Below are positions 38,550 to 46,770 of a stretch of DNA of 64,000 nucleotides, piece by piece. This DNA comes from Leuconostoc suionicum. GTDB taxonomy: Bacteria; Bacillota; Bacilli; Lactobacillales; Lactobacillaceae. Under the pieces are notes generated by a model that saw only the letters and a program-made list of their open reading frames with translations, was not told where the DNA came from and made no database searches. The stretch is from positions 1,134,501 to 1,198,500 of the forward strand of contig NZ_CP015247.1 of NCBI RefSeq assembly GCF_001891125.1, read 5' to 3'. The translations under genes and the position numbers were made by a program. Numbering within the stretch: position 1 is the first letter of the stretch; each line of letters begins with the position of its first letter.

Positions 38550-40610
38550 TCAATTGCCAAATAATCCTTTGACACTATTCCACAATTGACCAGCTCCTTC
38601 AACAGCTTTGTCAACGCCACTATTGAAATCATCTTGAATTGTTCCCCATAAGTCACTGCTCTGACTTGTACTACTTGATGTCGTATTAGGATTTGTTACC
38701 GTAAAGGCGGTTTGCTTCGTATTTGGCAAAATTTGTTCCAAAGACGTTTTAACCAGTGGTCCCATTGTAGACGTCAATCCTAGCGGCAAAGAACCAGTAT
38801 TGTTTCCTTCCAGTCCCATCCAAGTTGCTTGAACAATGTCCTTCGTATATGCCATTGCCCATGAATCCTTTGATGAACTGGCATTATTGGTACTATTAGG
38901 ATTTTCAGTAGTACCAGTTTTACCAGCAATAGTATAACCCGATGGTGCAGATCCAACCCCTGTACCATCCGTATAAGTACCAAGCATCATACGTGTCATA
39001 TTATTTGCAACTTTACTACTGATGACCTGTGTTTGTTTTGCTTTTGGTGAGCTAACAATTACTTTGCCACTTGCATCAACTATTTTAGTAATATAATGTG
39101 CCTGACTCATCACACCACCATTGGCAAAAGCCGTGTATGCTTGCGCCATTTGTTGTGGGGATACACCCTTGGTCAATCCGCCTAGTGCTAGTGATAGGTT
39201 CTTATCCTTTTTGCTTAATGGTAAGCCAAACTTAATACCACTCTTATATCCAACCTCTACACCCATTTTATTAAGTAAATAAACTGCTGGAATGTTATAC
39301 GAATGTTCCAAAGCTGAATACATCGGAACATCAGCCGTTTCAACGTTCATAGCATTGTTTGGAGTATAATTGTTCGTCCCGAAACTCATCGATTGGTTAG
39401 GCAATTTTGTACTAATACTATAACCTCGTTGTAGAGCTGGTGCATAAACGACCATTGGTTTGATTGCTGAACCAGGTTGTAATTGTGATTGATTAGCACG
39501 GTTAAAGCCACGGAAAGTATGGGAGGTCTCACGACCACCGACTACAGCCAATACCCCACCAGTTTTAGCATTCAAAACAATCGATGCTGCTTGTGCGTCA
39601 TCAACATAGTTAAATAATGCTGAATTATCGAAATCATTTTGTAAATTCGTTTGATCCTTTTGGTTTAACGTTGTATATATTTTATACCCACGATTCATAA
39701 CATCGTTTTCTGTTAAACCGTAGGTATTAATGGCTTCATTAATCACTGAGTCGAAATACCAAGGATAATTATAATTACCAGAATCATCATAAGTATCATT
39801 TAGCGTATCCGTTGTTGATTTGGCTGTACTAGCCTGCGCTGAAGTTATCTTTTTATTCTCAACCATGGTTGTCAAAACTAAATTACGTCGAGCCTTGGAA
39901 GCTTCCGGATGATCGATAGGATTAAATTTAGCGGGACTAGTTAACATACCCGCTAGTGTAGCCGCTTGCGTTGTCGTTAATTCACTGGCATGAACACCAA
40001 AATATTTCTGTGATGCATCTTCTACACCCCAAACACCATGACCAAACCAAGCATTATTAAGGTACATCGTAAAAATTTCATTTTTAGTGTAATCTTGTTC
40101 AACCTGCATGGACAAAAAGATTTCTTTGGCTTTTCTGGTAAATGTCTGTTCTTGCGATAAATAAGCATTTTTAACCAATTGCTGTGTCAACGTGGAACCG
40201 CCGCCAGAAATAGTACTAGATCCGGTTATTTTGTTTTTAACTAACAAAACAGCTGCACGTGCAATCCCTTTTACCGAGAAACCATACTCATGATAAAAAT
40301 TACGGTCTTCGATTGATAAAACTGCATCTCGCATGTTCTGTGAAATCTTATTATACGAAACATAGGTGCCTTTTTGTGAATATAATTCACCTGCTTTTTC
40401 ACCTTGGTCATCGTAAACTGTTGCCGTTTGAGAGAGCGTTGCTTCTAAATTTTTAACGTGTGCAGTTTTAGCTAAAATTGCTAAGTAGGCACTTGTGACC
40501 AAAAATATTGTTAAAAATAAAATAATCAGCAGGCGCCCAAATTGCCAACGATGCCAAATTGGTCCTAATTTAGCCCACACTTTTTGACTTATTGCTTTCA
40601 ACCACTTCAT
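38550..40610 (-). CDS. Class A penicillin-binding protein (PBP1A type)
   Basis: A 686-residue bifunctional peptidoglycan synthase. A transmembrane helix (about 26-48) precedes the glycosyltransferase domain with the catalytic Glu in VLSIEDRNFYHEYG and GGSTLTQQLVKN. The transpeptidase has the Ser-x-x-Lys motif in PGSAIKPMV, SYN in EHSYNIPA and KTG in AGKTGTTE. The C-terminal 70 residues are Ser/Thr-rich and low in complexity. The ATG lies three bases past the argR stop with only a weak ribosome-binding site, so coupling to argR is likely. Confidence 0.95.
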   Translation of the reverse strand: MKWLKAISQKVWAKLGPIWHRWQFGRLLIILFLTIFLVTSAYLAILAKTAHVKNLEATLSQTATVYDDQGEKAGELYSQKGTYVSYNKISQNMRDAVLSIEDRNFYHEYGFSVKGIARAAVLLVKNKITGSSTISGGGSTLTQQLVKNAYLSQEQTFTRKAKEIFLSMQVEQDYTKNEIFTMYLNNAWFGHGVWGVEDASQKYFGVHASELTTTQAATLAGMLTSPAKFNPIDHPEASKARRNLVLTTMVENKKITSAQASTAKSTTDTLNDTYDDSGNYNYPWYFDSVINEAINTYGLTENDVMNRGYKIYTTLNQKDQTNLQNDFDNSALFNYVDDAQAASIVLNAKTGGVLAVVGGRETSHTFRGFNRANQSQLQPGSAIKPMVVYAPALQRGYSISTKLPNQSMSFGTNNYTPNNAMNVETADVPMYSALEHSYNIPAVYLLNKMGVEVGYKSGIKFGLPLSKKDKNLSLALGGLTKGVSPQQMAQAYTAFANGGVMSQAHYITKIVDASGKVIVSSPKAKQTQVISSKVANNMTRMMLGTYTDGTGVGSAPSGYTIAGKTGTTENPNSTNNASSSKDSWAMAYTKDIVQATWMGLEGNNTGSLPLGLTSTMGPLVKTSLEQILPNTKQTAFTVTNPNTTSSSTSQSSDLWGTIQDDFNSGVDKAVEGAGQLWNSVKGLFGN

Positions 40611-40613
40611 TCA

Positions 40614-41084
40614 TCAACCTATCAATTCCGCCCAATGATCAGCTAGCTTTGCGGCATCTGTTTCATTTTTACTTGTAACGTAAATTGTGTTAAATCCCGC
40701 TAGTGTCGTAATAACTTCAGGTAGATTCGCGTCATCAATAATGCCTGCAACTGAATTACCACTACCATCAGTTGTTTTTATAATTGTTAAGAACTCAACG
40801 TGAGTCACGAATGAAGCATATTCTTTGATTGCTTCATCAACAGCATTAGTCGTTACCAGATTTTGAACATTTTTCGTTGTATCATTGAGTTGCTGGTAAC
40901 GTAACTGTCCAGTGTCGCTCTTTTGGCGAATAATATTCATTGCTCGAATATCACGTGATACGGTTGTTTGTGTTGTTTCAACACCGTGCTTGATAAGTTG
41001 AGCAAGTAATTCTTCTTGGCTGGCAATGATATTATCCTGGATAATATCCAAAATAAGCTTTTGCCGTTCTTGTTTTGAAATCAT
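40614..41084 (-). CDS. argR: Arginine repressor ArgR family
   Basis: A 156-residue regulator. The N-terminal winged helix has SKQERQKLILDIIQ and TTQTTVSRDIRAMNI. The C-terminal hexamerisation and arginine-binding domain contains NSVAGIIDDANLPEVI, where the usual GTIAGDDT loop is divergent. The ATG has AAAGGAG upstream. It stands between argS and a PBP gene. Lactic acid bacteria often have several ArgR/AhrC paralogues, so the operator set and ligand response are uncertain. Confidence 0.92.
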   Translation of the reverse strand: MISKQERQKLILDIIQDNIIASQEELLAQLIKHGVETTQTTVSRDIRAMNIIRQKSDTGQLRYQQLNDTTKNVQNLVTTNAVDEAIKEYASFVTHVEFLTIIKTTDGSGNSVAGIIDDANLPEVITTLAGFNTIYVTSKNETDAAKLADHWAELIG

Positions 41085-41196
41085 TGATTTCTCCTTTGTA
41101 TCATGATGCACGGTTATCTAAAAATATATCATTTACTACCGTTTTGTGCATCACTTTAACAGTTGGCTTAAATAGCACTTGATCTTTCCAAATCAG

Positions 41197-42888
41197 TTAC
41201 ATCTCTTCAGGTGCCTTGACACCTAATAATCTCAAACTTTCTGTCAAAACAATAGACACTGATTTAACCAACACCAAGCGAGCATTTAGTTGAGCGTCTT
41301 CTGTTAATATTTTTGAGTTAGCGTAGTACTTGTTAAATGCTCTTGACAAATTCAACGCATATTTAGCAATAATGCTGGCCTCACGTTGTTGCCAAGCCCG
41401 TTGCACTGTCTTGGGAAAATTGTTTAGTGTCGTAATAATATCCCATGTTGCTGGATCACTCAAATTCAAATCATCACTCGACAATTGAACCGACGTCTTG
41501 CGTAAAATTGATTTTGCTCGGGCATTCGTATACTGTACGTATGGTCCAGTATCTCCTTCAAAACGGACAACTTCTTCTAAATTGAAGTCAAAGTTGTTGG
41601 TACGATCATTCATTAAGTCATGAAACACAACAGCACCGGCACCCACTTCTTCTGCCACTGTATCTTTATCACCCAAAGCAGGATTTTTCTCTTGAATTTG
41701 CTTCAAAGCCAATTCATGAGCATCATCTAATACATCCTTTAGCAAAACAACATCCCCCTTACGTGTGGACATTTTTTTGCCATTAAACGTAATTAGGCCA
41801 AAGGCAATGTGCTCAATGTCATCAGCCCATTCAAAACCCATCAGTGATAAGACAGCCTTCATCTGCACAAAATGTTCTCGTTGTTCACCACCAACAACAT
41901 ACAACGATTTCGCAAAATCGTATGTTTCTTTTCTGTAAAGTGCCGCTGCTAAGTCGCGAGTCATATACAAAGTCGCACCATCTGAACGCTTAATCATGGC
42001 CGGTGTTAGATTTGGATTGATATGACTCAAATCAACAATCTGTGCCCCCTGTGATTCAACAAGAAGATTTTTTTCTTCTAAAATGTCAACTACCTTGTCC
42101 ATTTTATCATTATAAAATGCTTCGCCGTTGAATGAATCAAATGTTATGTCCAAGCGATCGTATATTTCAGAAAACTCTTTCAACGATTCAGCACGGAACC
42201 ATTGCCACAAACGATGTGCCTCTTCATCACCATCTTCAAGTTTCTTAAACCAAGCACGACCTTCATCATTCAATGAATCATTTTCCTTAGCTTTTTCGTG
42301 AAACTCAACGTAGTATTTTAACAAAGTAGCAATTGGGTCTGATTTGACTTCTTCTTCAGAACCCCAAGCTTTGTAGGCATATATTAGTTTACCAAATTGC
42401 GTGCCCCAGTCACCTAAATGATTTATTTTAACAGGCGCATAACCATTTTTCGCTGTGATGTTTGCTAGTGCATTACCGATAACAGTCGAACGTAAGTGTC
42501 CCATTGACATTGGCTTGGCGATGTTTGGGCTGGACATGTCAATCGTGACTTTGGCACCCTGTCCATCCACATTGTCACCGTAGGCACCTTCCAAGTCAAA
42601 TACTGTCTTTAATACTCGATTAGACGTAGCTACTTTGTCCAAGAAAAAGTTAACATAAGGCCCAGTAGCAACAACTTTTTCAAATCCTTCTTGATCAATT
42701 GCATCAACGATGTCTGCTGCAATTAATTGCGGTGCTTTATGTAATGCCTTGGCTAATGTAAATGTTGGAAAAGCAACATCTCCAAGATCAGATGATTTTG
42801 GTGCTTCTAGTTTTTCAGAAATTTCTTGTAAAGTAAGGTCGGTTAGCACTGCGTTAAGTGCCTCAACAATTTGTATATTATCTACCAT
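41197..42888 (-). CDS. argS: Arginyl-tRNA synthetase
   Basis: A 563-residue class I synthetase. SSPNIAKPMSMGHLRST holds the HIGH-like motif and NGKKMSTRKGD the KMSKS-like loop; the N-terminal Add1 domain and the C-terminal DALR anticodon domain are in place. Length is normal. Expression is controlled by a T-box leader. Confidence 0.98.
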   Translation of the reverse strand: MVDNIQIVEALNAVLTDLTLQEISEKLEAPKSSDLGDVAFPTFTLAKALHKAPQLIAADIVDAIDQEGFEKVVATGPYVNFFLDKVATSNRVLKTVFDLEGAYGDNVDGQGAKVTIDMSSPNIAKPMSMGHLRSTVIGNALANITAKNGYAPVKINHLGDWGTQFGKLIYAYKAWGSEEEVKSDPIATLLKYYVEFHEKAKENDSLNDEGRAWFKKLEDGDEEAHRLWQWFRAESLKEFSEIYDRLDITFDSFNGEAFYNDKMDKVVDILEEKNLLVESQGAQIVDLSHINPNLTPAMIKRSDGATLYMTRDLAAALYRKETYDFAKSLYVVGGEQREHFVQMKAVLSLMGFEWADDIEHIAFGLITFNGKKMSTRKGDVVLLKDVLDDAHELALKQIQEKNPALGDKDTVAEEVGAGAVVFHDLMNDRTNNFDFNLEEVVRFEGDTGPYVQYTNARAKSILRKTSVQLSSDDLNLSDPATWDIITTLNNFPKTVQRAWQQREASIIAKYALNLSRAFNKYYANSKILTEDAQLNARLVLVKSVSIVLTESLRLLGVKAPEEM

Positions 42889-42993
42889 TTTTTTTCCTTT
42901 TGGTTTTTAATTATGATTTTTAATAAAAATACATTATAATCAAAAATTCGATATTCTTATTATACCGTATTTTAGGCATTATTCATCTAAAAA

Positions 42994-43160
42994 TAAATAA
43001 GCTCGCCTCTTGTTTTCATCAACAAAGAGACGAGCCTAGCCCGCGGTACCACTCTAATAGCTTTCGCCACTCAAATTTATTAACTTTGGACTCTTAGTAC
43101 GCGCCGTTTTTACTATGGCCTGACTTCCATCAACTCAAGCTCGCTTAATCATAGCTACAA
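42994..43160 (-). promoter_or_regulatory. T-box leader of argS with a very short 5' domain
   Basis: The T-box core GAGTGGTACCGCGGG lies at about 43054-43040. Its partner terminator has arms AGGCTCGTCTCTTTGTT and AACAAGAGGCGAGCTT (43034-42998) followed by T-rich sequence. Only about 115 bases lie between the stop of the preceding gene (43168) and the core. I could not assign an arginine specifier or a canonical stem I; CTATG/CATAG and CTTGA/TCAGG pairings form a small stem there. No clear promoter separates it from the DUF2187 gene. Confidence 0.82.
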
Positions 43161-43167
43161 AACATCT

Positions 43168-43437
43168 TTACTTATCTTCGTCTTTTACAGATTTTTCAGG
43201 CGCAGGGCCGTGTTTAATCACTTCAACCTCATCCATGCGAACAACCGCACGATGGTTCATTTCGTTAACCGCTGGTTGATCAGCTGGAGCATTCTCCGTA
43301 ATCTCAACCAACAATGAGTTTTCATAAATTTTTTCAACTTGACCTGTAAAAGGTTTTTCTAAATTGCCATAAGCTGGTGCTAATAAAACATCTCCAAGGT
43401 TAAATCCAGAGGTATTTTCTTCTACTTCTTCTGCCAT
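43168..43437 (-). CDS. DUF2187 family protein
   Basis: An 89-residue protein with an SH3/KOW-like core FNLGDVLLAPAYGNLEKPFTG and VEKIYENSLLVEIT, typical of DUF2187, followed by an acidic/Lys-rich tail. GGAGG before the ATG at 43437 sets the start. It immediately precedes the argS leader and might be co-transcribed with it. Function is unknown; nucleic-acid binding is a guess from the fold. Confidence 0.82.
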   Translation of the reverse strand: MAEEVEENTSGFNLGDVLLAPAYGNLEKPFTGQVEKIYENSLLVEITENAPADQPAVNEMNHRAVVRMDEVEVIKHGPAPEKSVKDEDK

Positions 43438-43491
43438 GTTTGCCTCCATTTTAACGTTATTTAACAGTTTATTCTAGCATAAAACAGATGT

Positions 43492-44697
43492 TTATGCGAG
43501 TGTTTTAACTACTCTATCTAATATAGTCCGCGCAATATCAATTTTTGGTAACAATTCAATTTTTTCTGGGTCTTTATCGCGAGATAAAATCGTTACTTTA
43601 TTATTATCAGAGTCAAAACCACCATCCACATCACTAACATCATTAGCAATTAAGAAATCTGCATTTTTCTTTGATAACTTTTTTTGTGCAGACGCAAGAA
43701 CGTTTTGCGTTTCAGCAGCAAATCCCACAACAATTTGCCCAGCTTTCTTTATATGACCAATATCTGATAATATATCAGGATTTTGAATTAATTCAATCGT
43801 TAAATTCTCGTGCCCTACTTTTTTTATTTTGTTTTCAGCTTGTGAAGCAGGCCGATAATCAGATACAGCTGCCGAACTAATGAAAATATCCGCGTCAGAA
43901 AATTCTTGCACAACTGTTGCATGCATGTCACGTGTGGAAGTAACAACTATTTCTCGGACGCCGTACAGTTCTTCTCGTTTTGTTGTGGTTATAAGTACCA
44001 CCATTGCACCTAACTCTGCAGCTGCCTGTGCCAAAGCATAGCCCATTTTCCCTGAAGAACGATTTGTTAAATACCGCACTGGATCAAGCGCTTCACGTGT
44101 CCCGCCGGCTGTAATAACAATTTTTTTTCCTTTTAACTCACCACCGCGCGCCTGTATACGAATAGCTGCCTGATTTATAATTGCCACAGGCTCCGGTAAG
44201 CGACCTTGCGACTCGTAACCTTCTGCTAAGAAACCAATCTCTGGGTCAATAATAAACCAACCATCACTTTTTAATAAATTCAAATTACGTACAACCGCGT
44301 CATTATTAAGCATAATATCGTTCATCGCTGGGGCGATAACTTTAGCCGCAGATGATGCCATTACCGTCGCAGTCACAGCATCATCTGCGATACCATTTGC
44401 TATTTTTCCAATAATGTTAGCAGTAGCTGGCACAACAAATATCAAGTCTGCCCACTTAGCCCATTCAATATGAGTAACAGCAGCCTTCTCATCACGAAAA
44501 AGATCGGTTAACACATCATGTTTAGACAAAACGGCTAATGTTTGTACAGTAATAAATTCTTGGGCCGCAGCCGTCATTCCTACACGAACATGAGCGCCGC
44601 TCTTAATGAATTCGCGTACTAATGTTGCTGACTTGTAGGCCGAAATGCTACCTGTCACAATCACTAATATATTCTTATTTCTATAGAAATCATTCAT
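43492..44697 (-). CDS. coaBC: Phosphopantothenoylcysteine decarboxylase/synthetase
   Basis: A 401-residue bifunctional coenzyme A enzyme. The N-terminal flavoprotein CoaC half has VTGSISAYKSATLVREF, the active-site His in VTHIEWAKWADL and PAMNDIML. The CoaB half has VITAGGTREALDPVRYLTNRSSGKMG and FAAET. I placed the start at 44697 (MNDFYRNKNIL): an extended -10 (TGATATAAT, 44713-44705) ends 8 bases upstream, so the message would begin at this ATG. No Shine-Dalgarno is present for this or the ATG at 44706. Confidence 0.93.
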   Translation of the reverse strand: MNDFYRNKNILVIVTGSISAYKSATLVREFIKSGAHVRVGMTAAAQEFITVQTLAVLSKHDVLTDLFRDEKAAVTHIEWAKWADLIFVVPATANIIGKIANGIADDAVTATVMASSAAKVIAPAMNDIMLNNDAVVRNLNLLKSDGWFIIDPEIGFLAEGYESQGRLPEPVAIINQAAIRIQARGGELKGKKIVITAGGTREALDPVRYLTNRSSGKMGYALAQAAAELGAMVVLITTTKREELYGVREIVVTSTRDMHATVVQEFSDADIFISSAAVSDYRPASQAENKIKKVGHENLTIELIQNPDILSDIGHIKKAGQIVVGFAAETQNVLASAQKKLSKKNADFLIANDVSDVDGGFDSDNNKVTILSRDKDPEKIELLPKIDIARTILDRVVKTLA

Positions 44698-44704
44698 GCC
44701 ATTC

Positions 44705-44713
44705 ATTATATCA
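44705..44713 (-). promoter_or_regulatory. Extended -10 promoter of coaBC
   Basis: TGATATAAT (44713-44705) matches the TGn extended -10 with a perfect TATAAT. No good -35 is visible at standard spacing. The predicted start of transcription coincides with the coaBC ATG. Confidence 0.65.
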
Positions 44714-44735
44714 TGGAATGTTTTAAACACGATTC

Positions 44736-44763
44736 AAAAAGCGATATTCTAAGAATATCGCTT
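44736..44763 (-). terminator. Terminator after the LURP-one gene
   Basis: AAAGCGATATTC / GAATATCGCTTT with a three-base loop and a T run on the minus strand, directly behind the stop codon. Confidence 0.87.
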
Positions 44764-44767
44764 TCTT

Positions 44768-45265
44768 CTACGAACTTGCAGAACTAGAATGATGAGATTG
44801 AGCTTTAACATAATCAATTGCTACCACTACCGCCACAACAACAGATTCCAAGGACTCGTCCTGAATTTTAATGTCATAGGTACTTGTCATTGCTAACCAG
44901 CGCTGATCAACAGAGCCAATTTCATGTCCATTTTGCAGGAGGGCAAAATTCATGTCCCAGATATTACCTTCTACACTTAGACCAAGCCCTTCAATTTCGT
45001 ATCTTGGTTTTAAAAATGAAAAACGTTTAATGATTGCAACTTCTTCTGGAAATTCATTAATAATTAACTTAAACTTTGGTAAAAAAGTAAACACTTGGTG
45101 GGTTAAACGCGCAATAGGTATACTGTTTGAATCTAGAATATCAAAATACTTTGGAATACTAAATGTACTGCCGGAAACCGTGTAGAGCATGTTCTCGCTG
45201 TCGTCAGTTATATCAAACTTTCCGCCCAACGAAAACAAGTGTTGTCTCATCAGTAAATGTTTCAT
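44768..45265 (-). CDS. LURP-one-related family protein
   Basis: A 165-residue protein with the Tubby-like beta-barrel pattern of LURP-one/YxjI proteins: LGGKFDITDDSENMLYTVSGSTFSI, then LPKFKLIIN, KPRYEIEGLGLSVEG and a C-terminal hydrophobic helix VVVAVVVAIDYVKA expected to fill the barrel. It is coupled to the SPFH gene by a four-base overlap. Related barrels bind lipids or act near membranes in other systems; the function here is unknown. Confidence 0.85.
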   Translation of the reverse strand: MKHLLMRQHLFSLGGKFDITDDSENMLYTVSGSTFSIPKYFDILDSNSIPIARLTHQVFTFLPKFKLIINEFPEEVAIIKRFSFLKPRYEIEGLGLSVEGNIWDMNFALLQNGHEIGSVDQRWLAMTSTYDIKIQDESLESVVVAVVVAIDYVKAQSHHSSSASS

Positions 45266-46077
45266 TTAAGTCCTTTTTCTAGTAATTTCCCAGCAACTGG
45301 TATTTGACCCAATTGATCTAATTCCTGACCATTCACAACTACCAAATTGCTAGATGATTCAGCCAACGTTGAGAAAGCATTGATTGACTGATTTTGGAAG
45401 TACTTATCATCAGCACCAGCTAAACCAGCCTGAACAGTGTCAATACGATATTTTTCAGCTTCAGCACGAGTTTTCGTGGCATCAGCTTCAGCCTTGGCAG
45501 TAGCCATCAATGCATCGTTTTTAGCTTTTGTTGTCAATTCAATTGAACGTGCTTCACCTTCAGCCTTAGCAATTGTAGCGACTCGCTCACGGTCTGCCGT
45601 TAATTGCTTATCCATTGCTTCTTGAATTGAAGCGGAAGGACGTAATTCATCAATATTAATACGATCAACATTGATACCGTATGTATTCGTTAAATCACCA
45701 ATGGCATCTGCTAATTGGACGTTAATTTTGGTTGTAGAACCAAGCGCTTCGTTTAACTCCATGCGACCAATAATATCACGTAAGTGTCCACGCACAAGTT
45801 GTGCCATAGATTCCACTGAATCCGTATTTTCGTACATATATTTAACTGCGTTAGTTACATGATAATTTAAAGTAACACTTGCCTTAATATCAGCGTTATC
45901 GGCAGTAATCACCGAGTAATCAGGCAAACGCAGTGGGCGCATAGCCAAACTCACCTTACGAATTGTTTGAAAGAACGGTACATAAAAATGTAATCCGGCC
46001 TCTCTTCGGGCACGATATTTTCCCAATGTCTCTACAAGCCCCGCATTGTTCTGCGGAACAATCTTAAAAAAAAGCAT
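45262..46077 (-). CDS. SPFH/Band 7 domain protein without membrane helix
   Basis: A 271-residue stomatin/prohibitin-like protein. The SPFH domain starts almost at the first residue (FFKIVPQNNAGLVETLGKYR), continues through FYVPFFQTIRKVSL and GINVDRINIDELRPSASIQ, and is followed by an Ala/Glu/Lys coiled coil (about 150-225). The usual N-terminal transmembrane helix is missing. GGAG 5 bases before the ATG makes this start firm. It follows the RHH/NfeD-like gene by 11 bases and overlaps the LURP-one gene. It probably forms an oligomeric ring or scaffold, but how it would reach a membrane is unclear. Confidence 0.9.
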   Translation of the reverse strand: MLFFKIVPQNNAGLVETLGKYRARREAGLHFYVPFFQTIRKVSLAMRPLRLPDYSVITADNADIKASVTLNYHVTNAVKYMYENTDSVESMAQLVRGHLRDIIGRMELNEALGSTTKINVQLADAIGDLTNTYGINVDRINIDELRPSASIQEAMDKQLTADRERVATIAKAEGEARSIELTTKAKNDALMATAKAEADATKTRAEAEKYRIDTVQAGLAGADDKYFQNQSINAFSTLAESSSNLVVVNGQELDQLGQIPVAGKLLEKGLK

Positions 46078-46088
46078 AACTTCTCCCT

Positions 46089-46436
46089 CTAATCTTTCAT
46101 GATTTGTCGTAATGTCAATATATTCCCGTTTGCCTCGAGAATCACGTAATCTTCATCACTTTTAGCAACAGCACTATTATCAATCAAATATCGATAATAG
46201 ATACCAGAAACGTTGACCAAACCGCTCTTAACGTCAATATCTTTACCTGGAATGACCTGGCCCACAAATTGACGGTCTTCAAAGTTGCTTGGATGGTAGT
46301 TAGCCATCAATAATTGGGTGATGTAATTATTTAATGACCTCCCCTCCTTGCTGGCCTGTTCCGCCAAAAACTCGTGCAGTTTTGGATCAATTCTTAATGG
46401 TATGTTGCCTGACTTCATGTTTTTTTCTTTAACCAT
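46089..46436 (-). CDS. Ribbon-helix-helix protein fused to an NfeD-like C-terminal domain
   Basis: A 115-residue protein in two parts. Residues 10-47 (NIPLRIDPKLHEFLAEQASK, EGRSLNNYITQLLM) are a HicB/Arc-type ribbon-helix-helix, normally a DNA-binding antitoxin or repressor module. Residues 57-112 (FVGQVIPGKDIDVKSGLVNV, YRYLIDNSAV, YVILEANGNILTLRQI) follow the NfeD OB-fold pattern: GxV, SGxVxVxG, hydrophobic V-x-EANGN-x-L. No HicA-like toxin is adjacent. Next downstream are an SPFH gene, the classical NfeD partner, and a LURP-one gene. The message is probably leaderless: the -10 ends 6 bases before the ATG. The second domain is my inference. Confidence 0.78.
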   Translation of the reverse strand: MVKEKNMKSGNIPLRIDPKLHEFLAEQASKEGRSLNNYITQLLMANYHPSNFEDRQFVGQVIPGKDIDVKSGLVNVSGIYYRYLIDNSAVAKSDEDYVILEANGNILTLRQIMKD

Positions 46437-46442
46437 ATCTTT

Positions 46443-46470
46443 ATGATATCACAATTAAATCATTTTGCAA
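46443..46470 (-). promoter_or_regulatory. Promoter of the RHH/NfeD-SPFH-LURP unit
   Basis: TTGCAA (46470-46465), a 16-base spacer ending in TGA, and TATCAT (46448-46443). The ATG of the first gene begins 6 bases after the -10. Confidence 0.7.
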
Positions 46471-46493
46471 TTATTAAATTGTTTTTACATAAT

Positions 46494-46531
46494 AAAAAGC
46501 GCCTAACTACTAGGAGCTAGGTGCTTTTTAT
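46494..46531 (-). terminator. Terminator after csbD
   Basis: AAAAAGCACCTA / TTAGGCGCTTTTT with one mismatch and a loop of about 11 bases, T-rich on the minus strand. Confidence 0.8.
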
Positions 46532-46538
46532 TTGATAA

Positions 46539-46742
46539 TTATTTTTTATCATTCTTTAAATTGTCAATACTATCTTTGACAGCATCTTTAGCTTCCGTTA
46601 CGGCATCCTTAGCTTTTCCAAACAAGCCTTGTGCCTTACCTTCTGCTTCACGCTGCTTATCACCGGTAACCTTGCCTTCAACTTCTTTTGCTTTACCAGC
46701 AACCTTGTCCTTAGCATTATCAAACTTTTCTTCAACTGACAT
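46539..46742 (-). CDS. CsbD family stress protein
   Basis: A 67-residue, highly charged protein ([40 protein letters not shown]) of the CsbD family, commonly induced by general stress. AAGGAG precedes the start. A perfect inverted repeat overlaps its promoter, suggesting a dedicated repressor. The molecular function is unknown. Confidence 0.92.
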   Translation of the reverse strand: MSVEEKFDNAKDKVAGKAKEVEGKVTGDKQREAEGKAQGLFGKAKDAVTEAKDAVKDSIDNLKNDKK

Positions 46743-46770
46743 ATAATACGTTCTCCTTGAAATTTATTTG

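Noticed and set aside
46089-46436. A HicAB toxin-antitoxin module
   Set aside because: Only the ribbon-helix-helix part resembles HicB; no HicA-like gene is adjacent on either side, and the neighbour is an SPFH gene.
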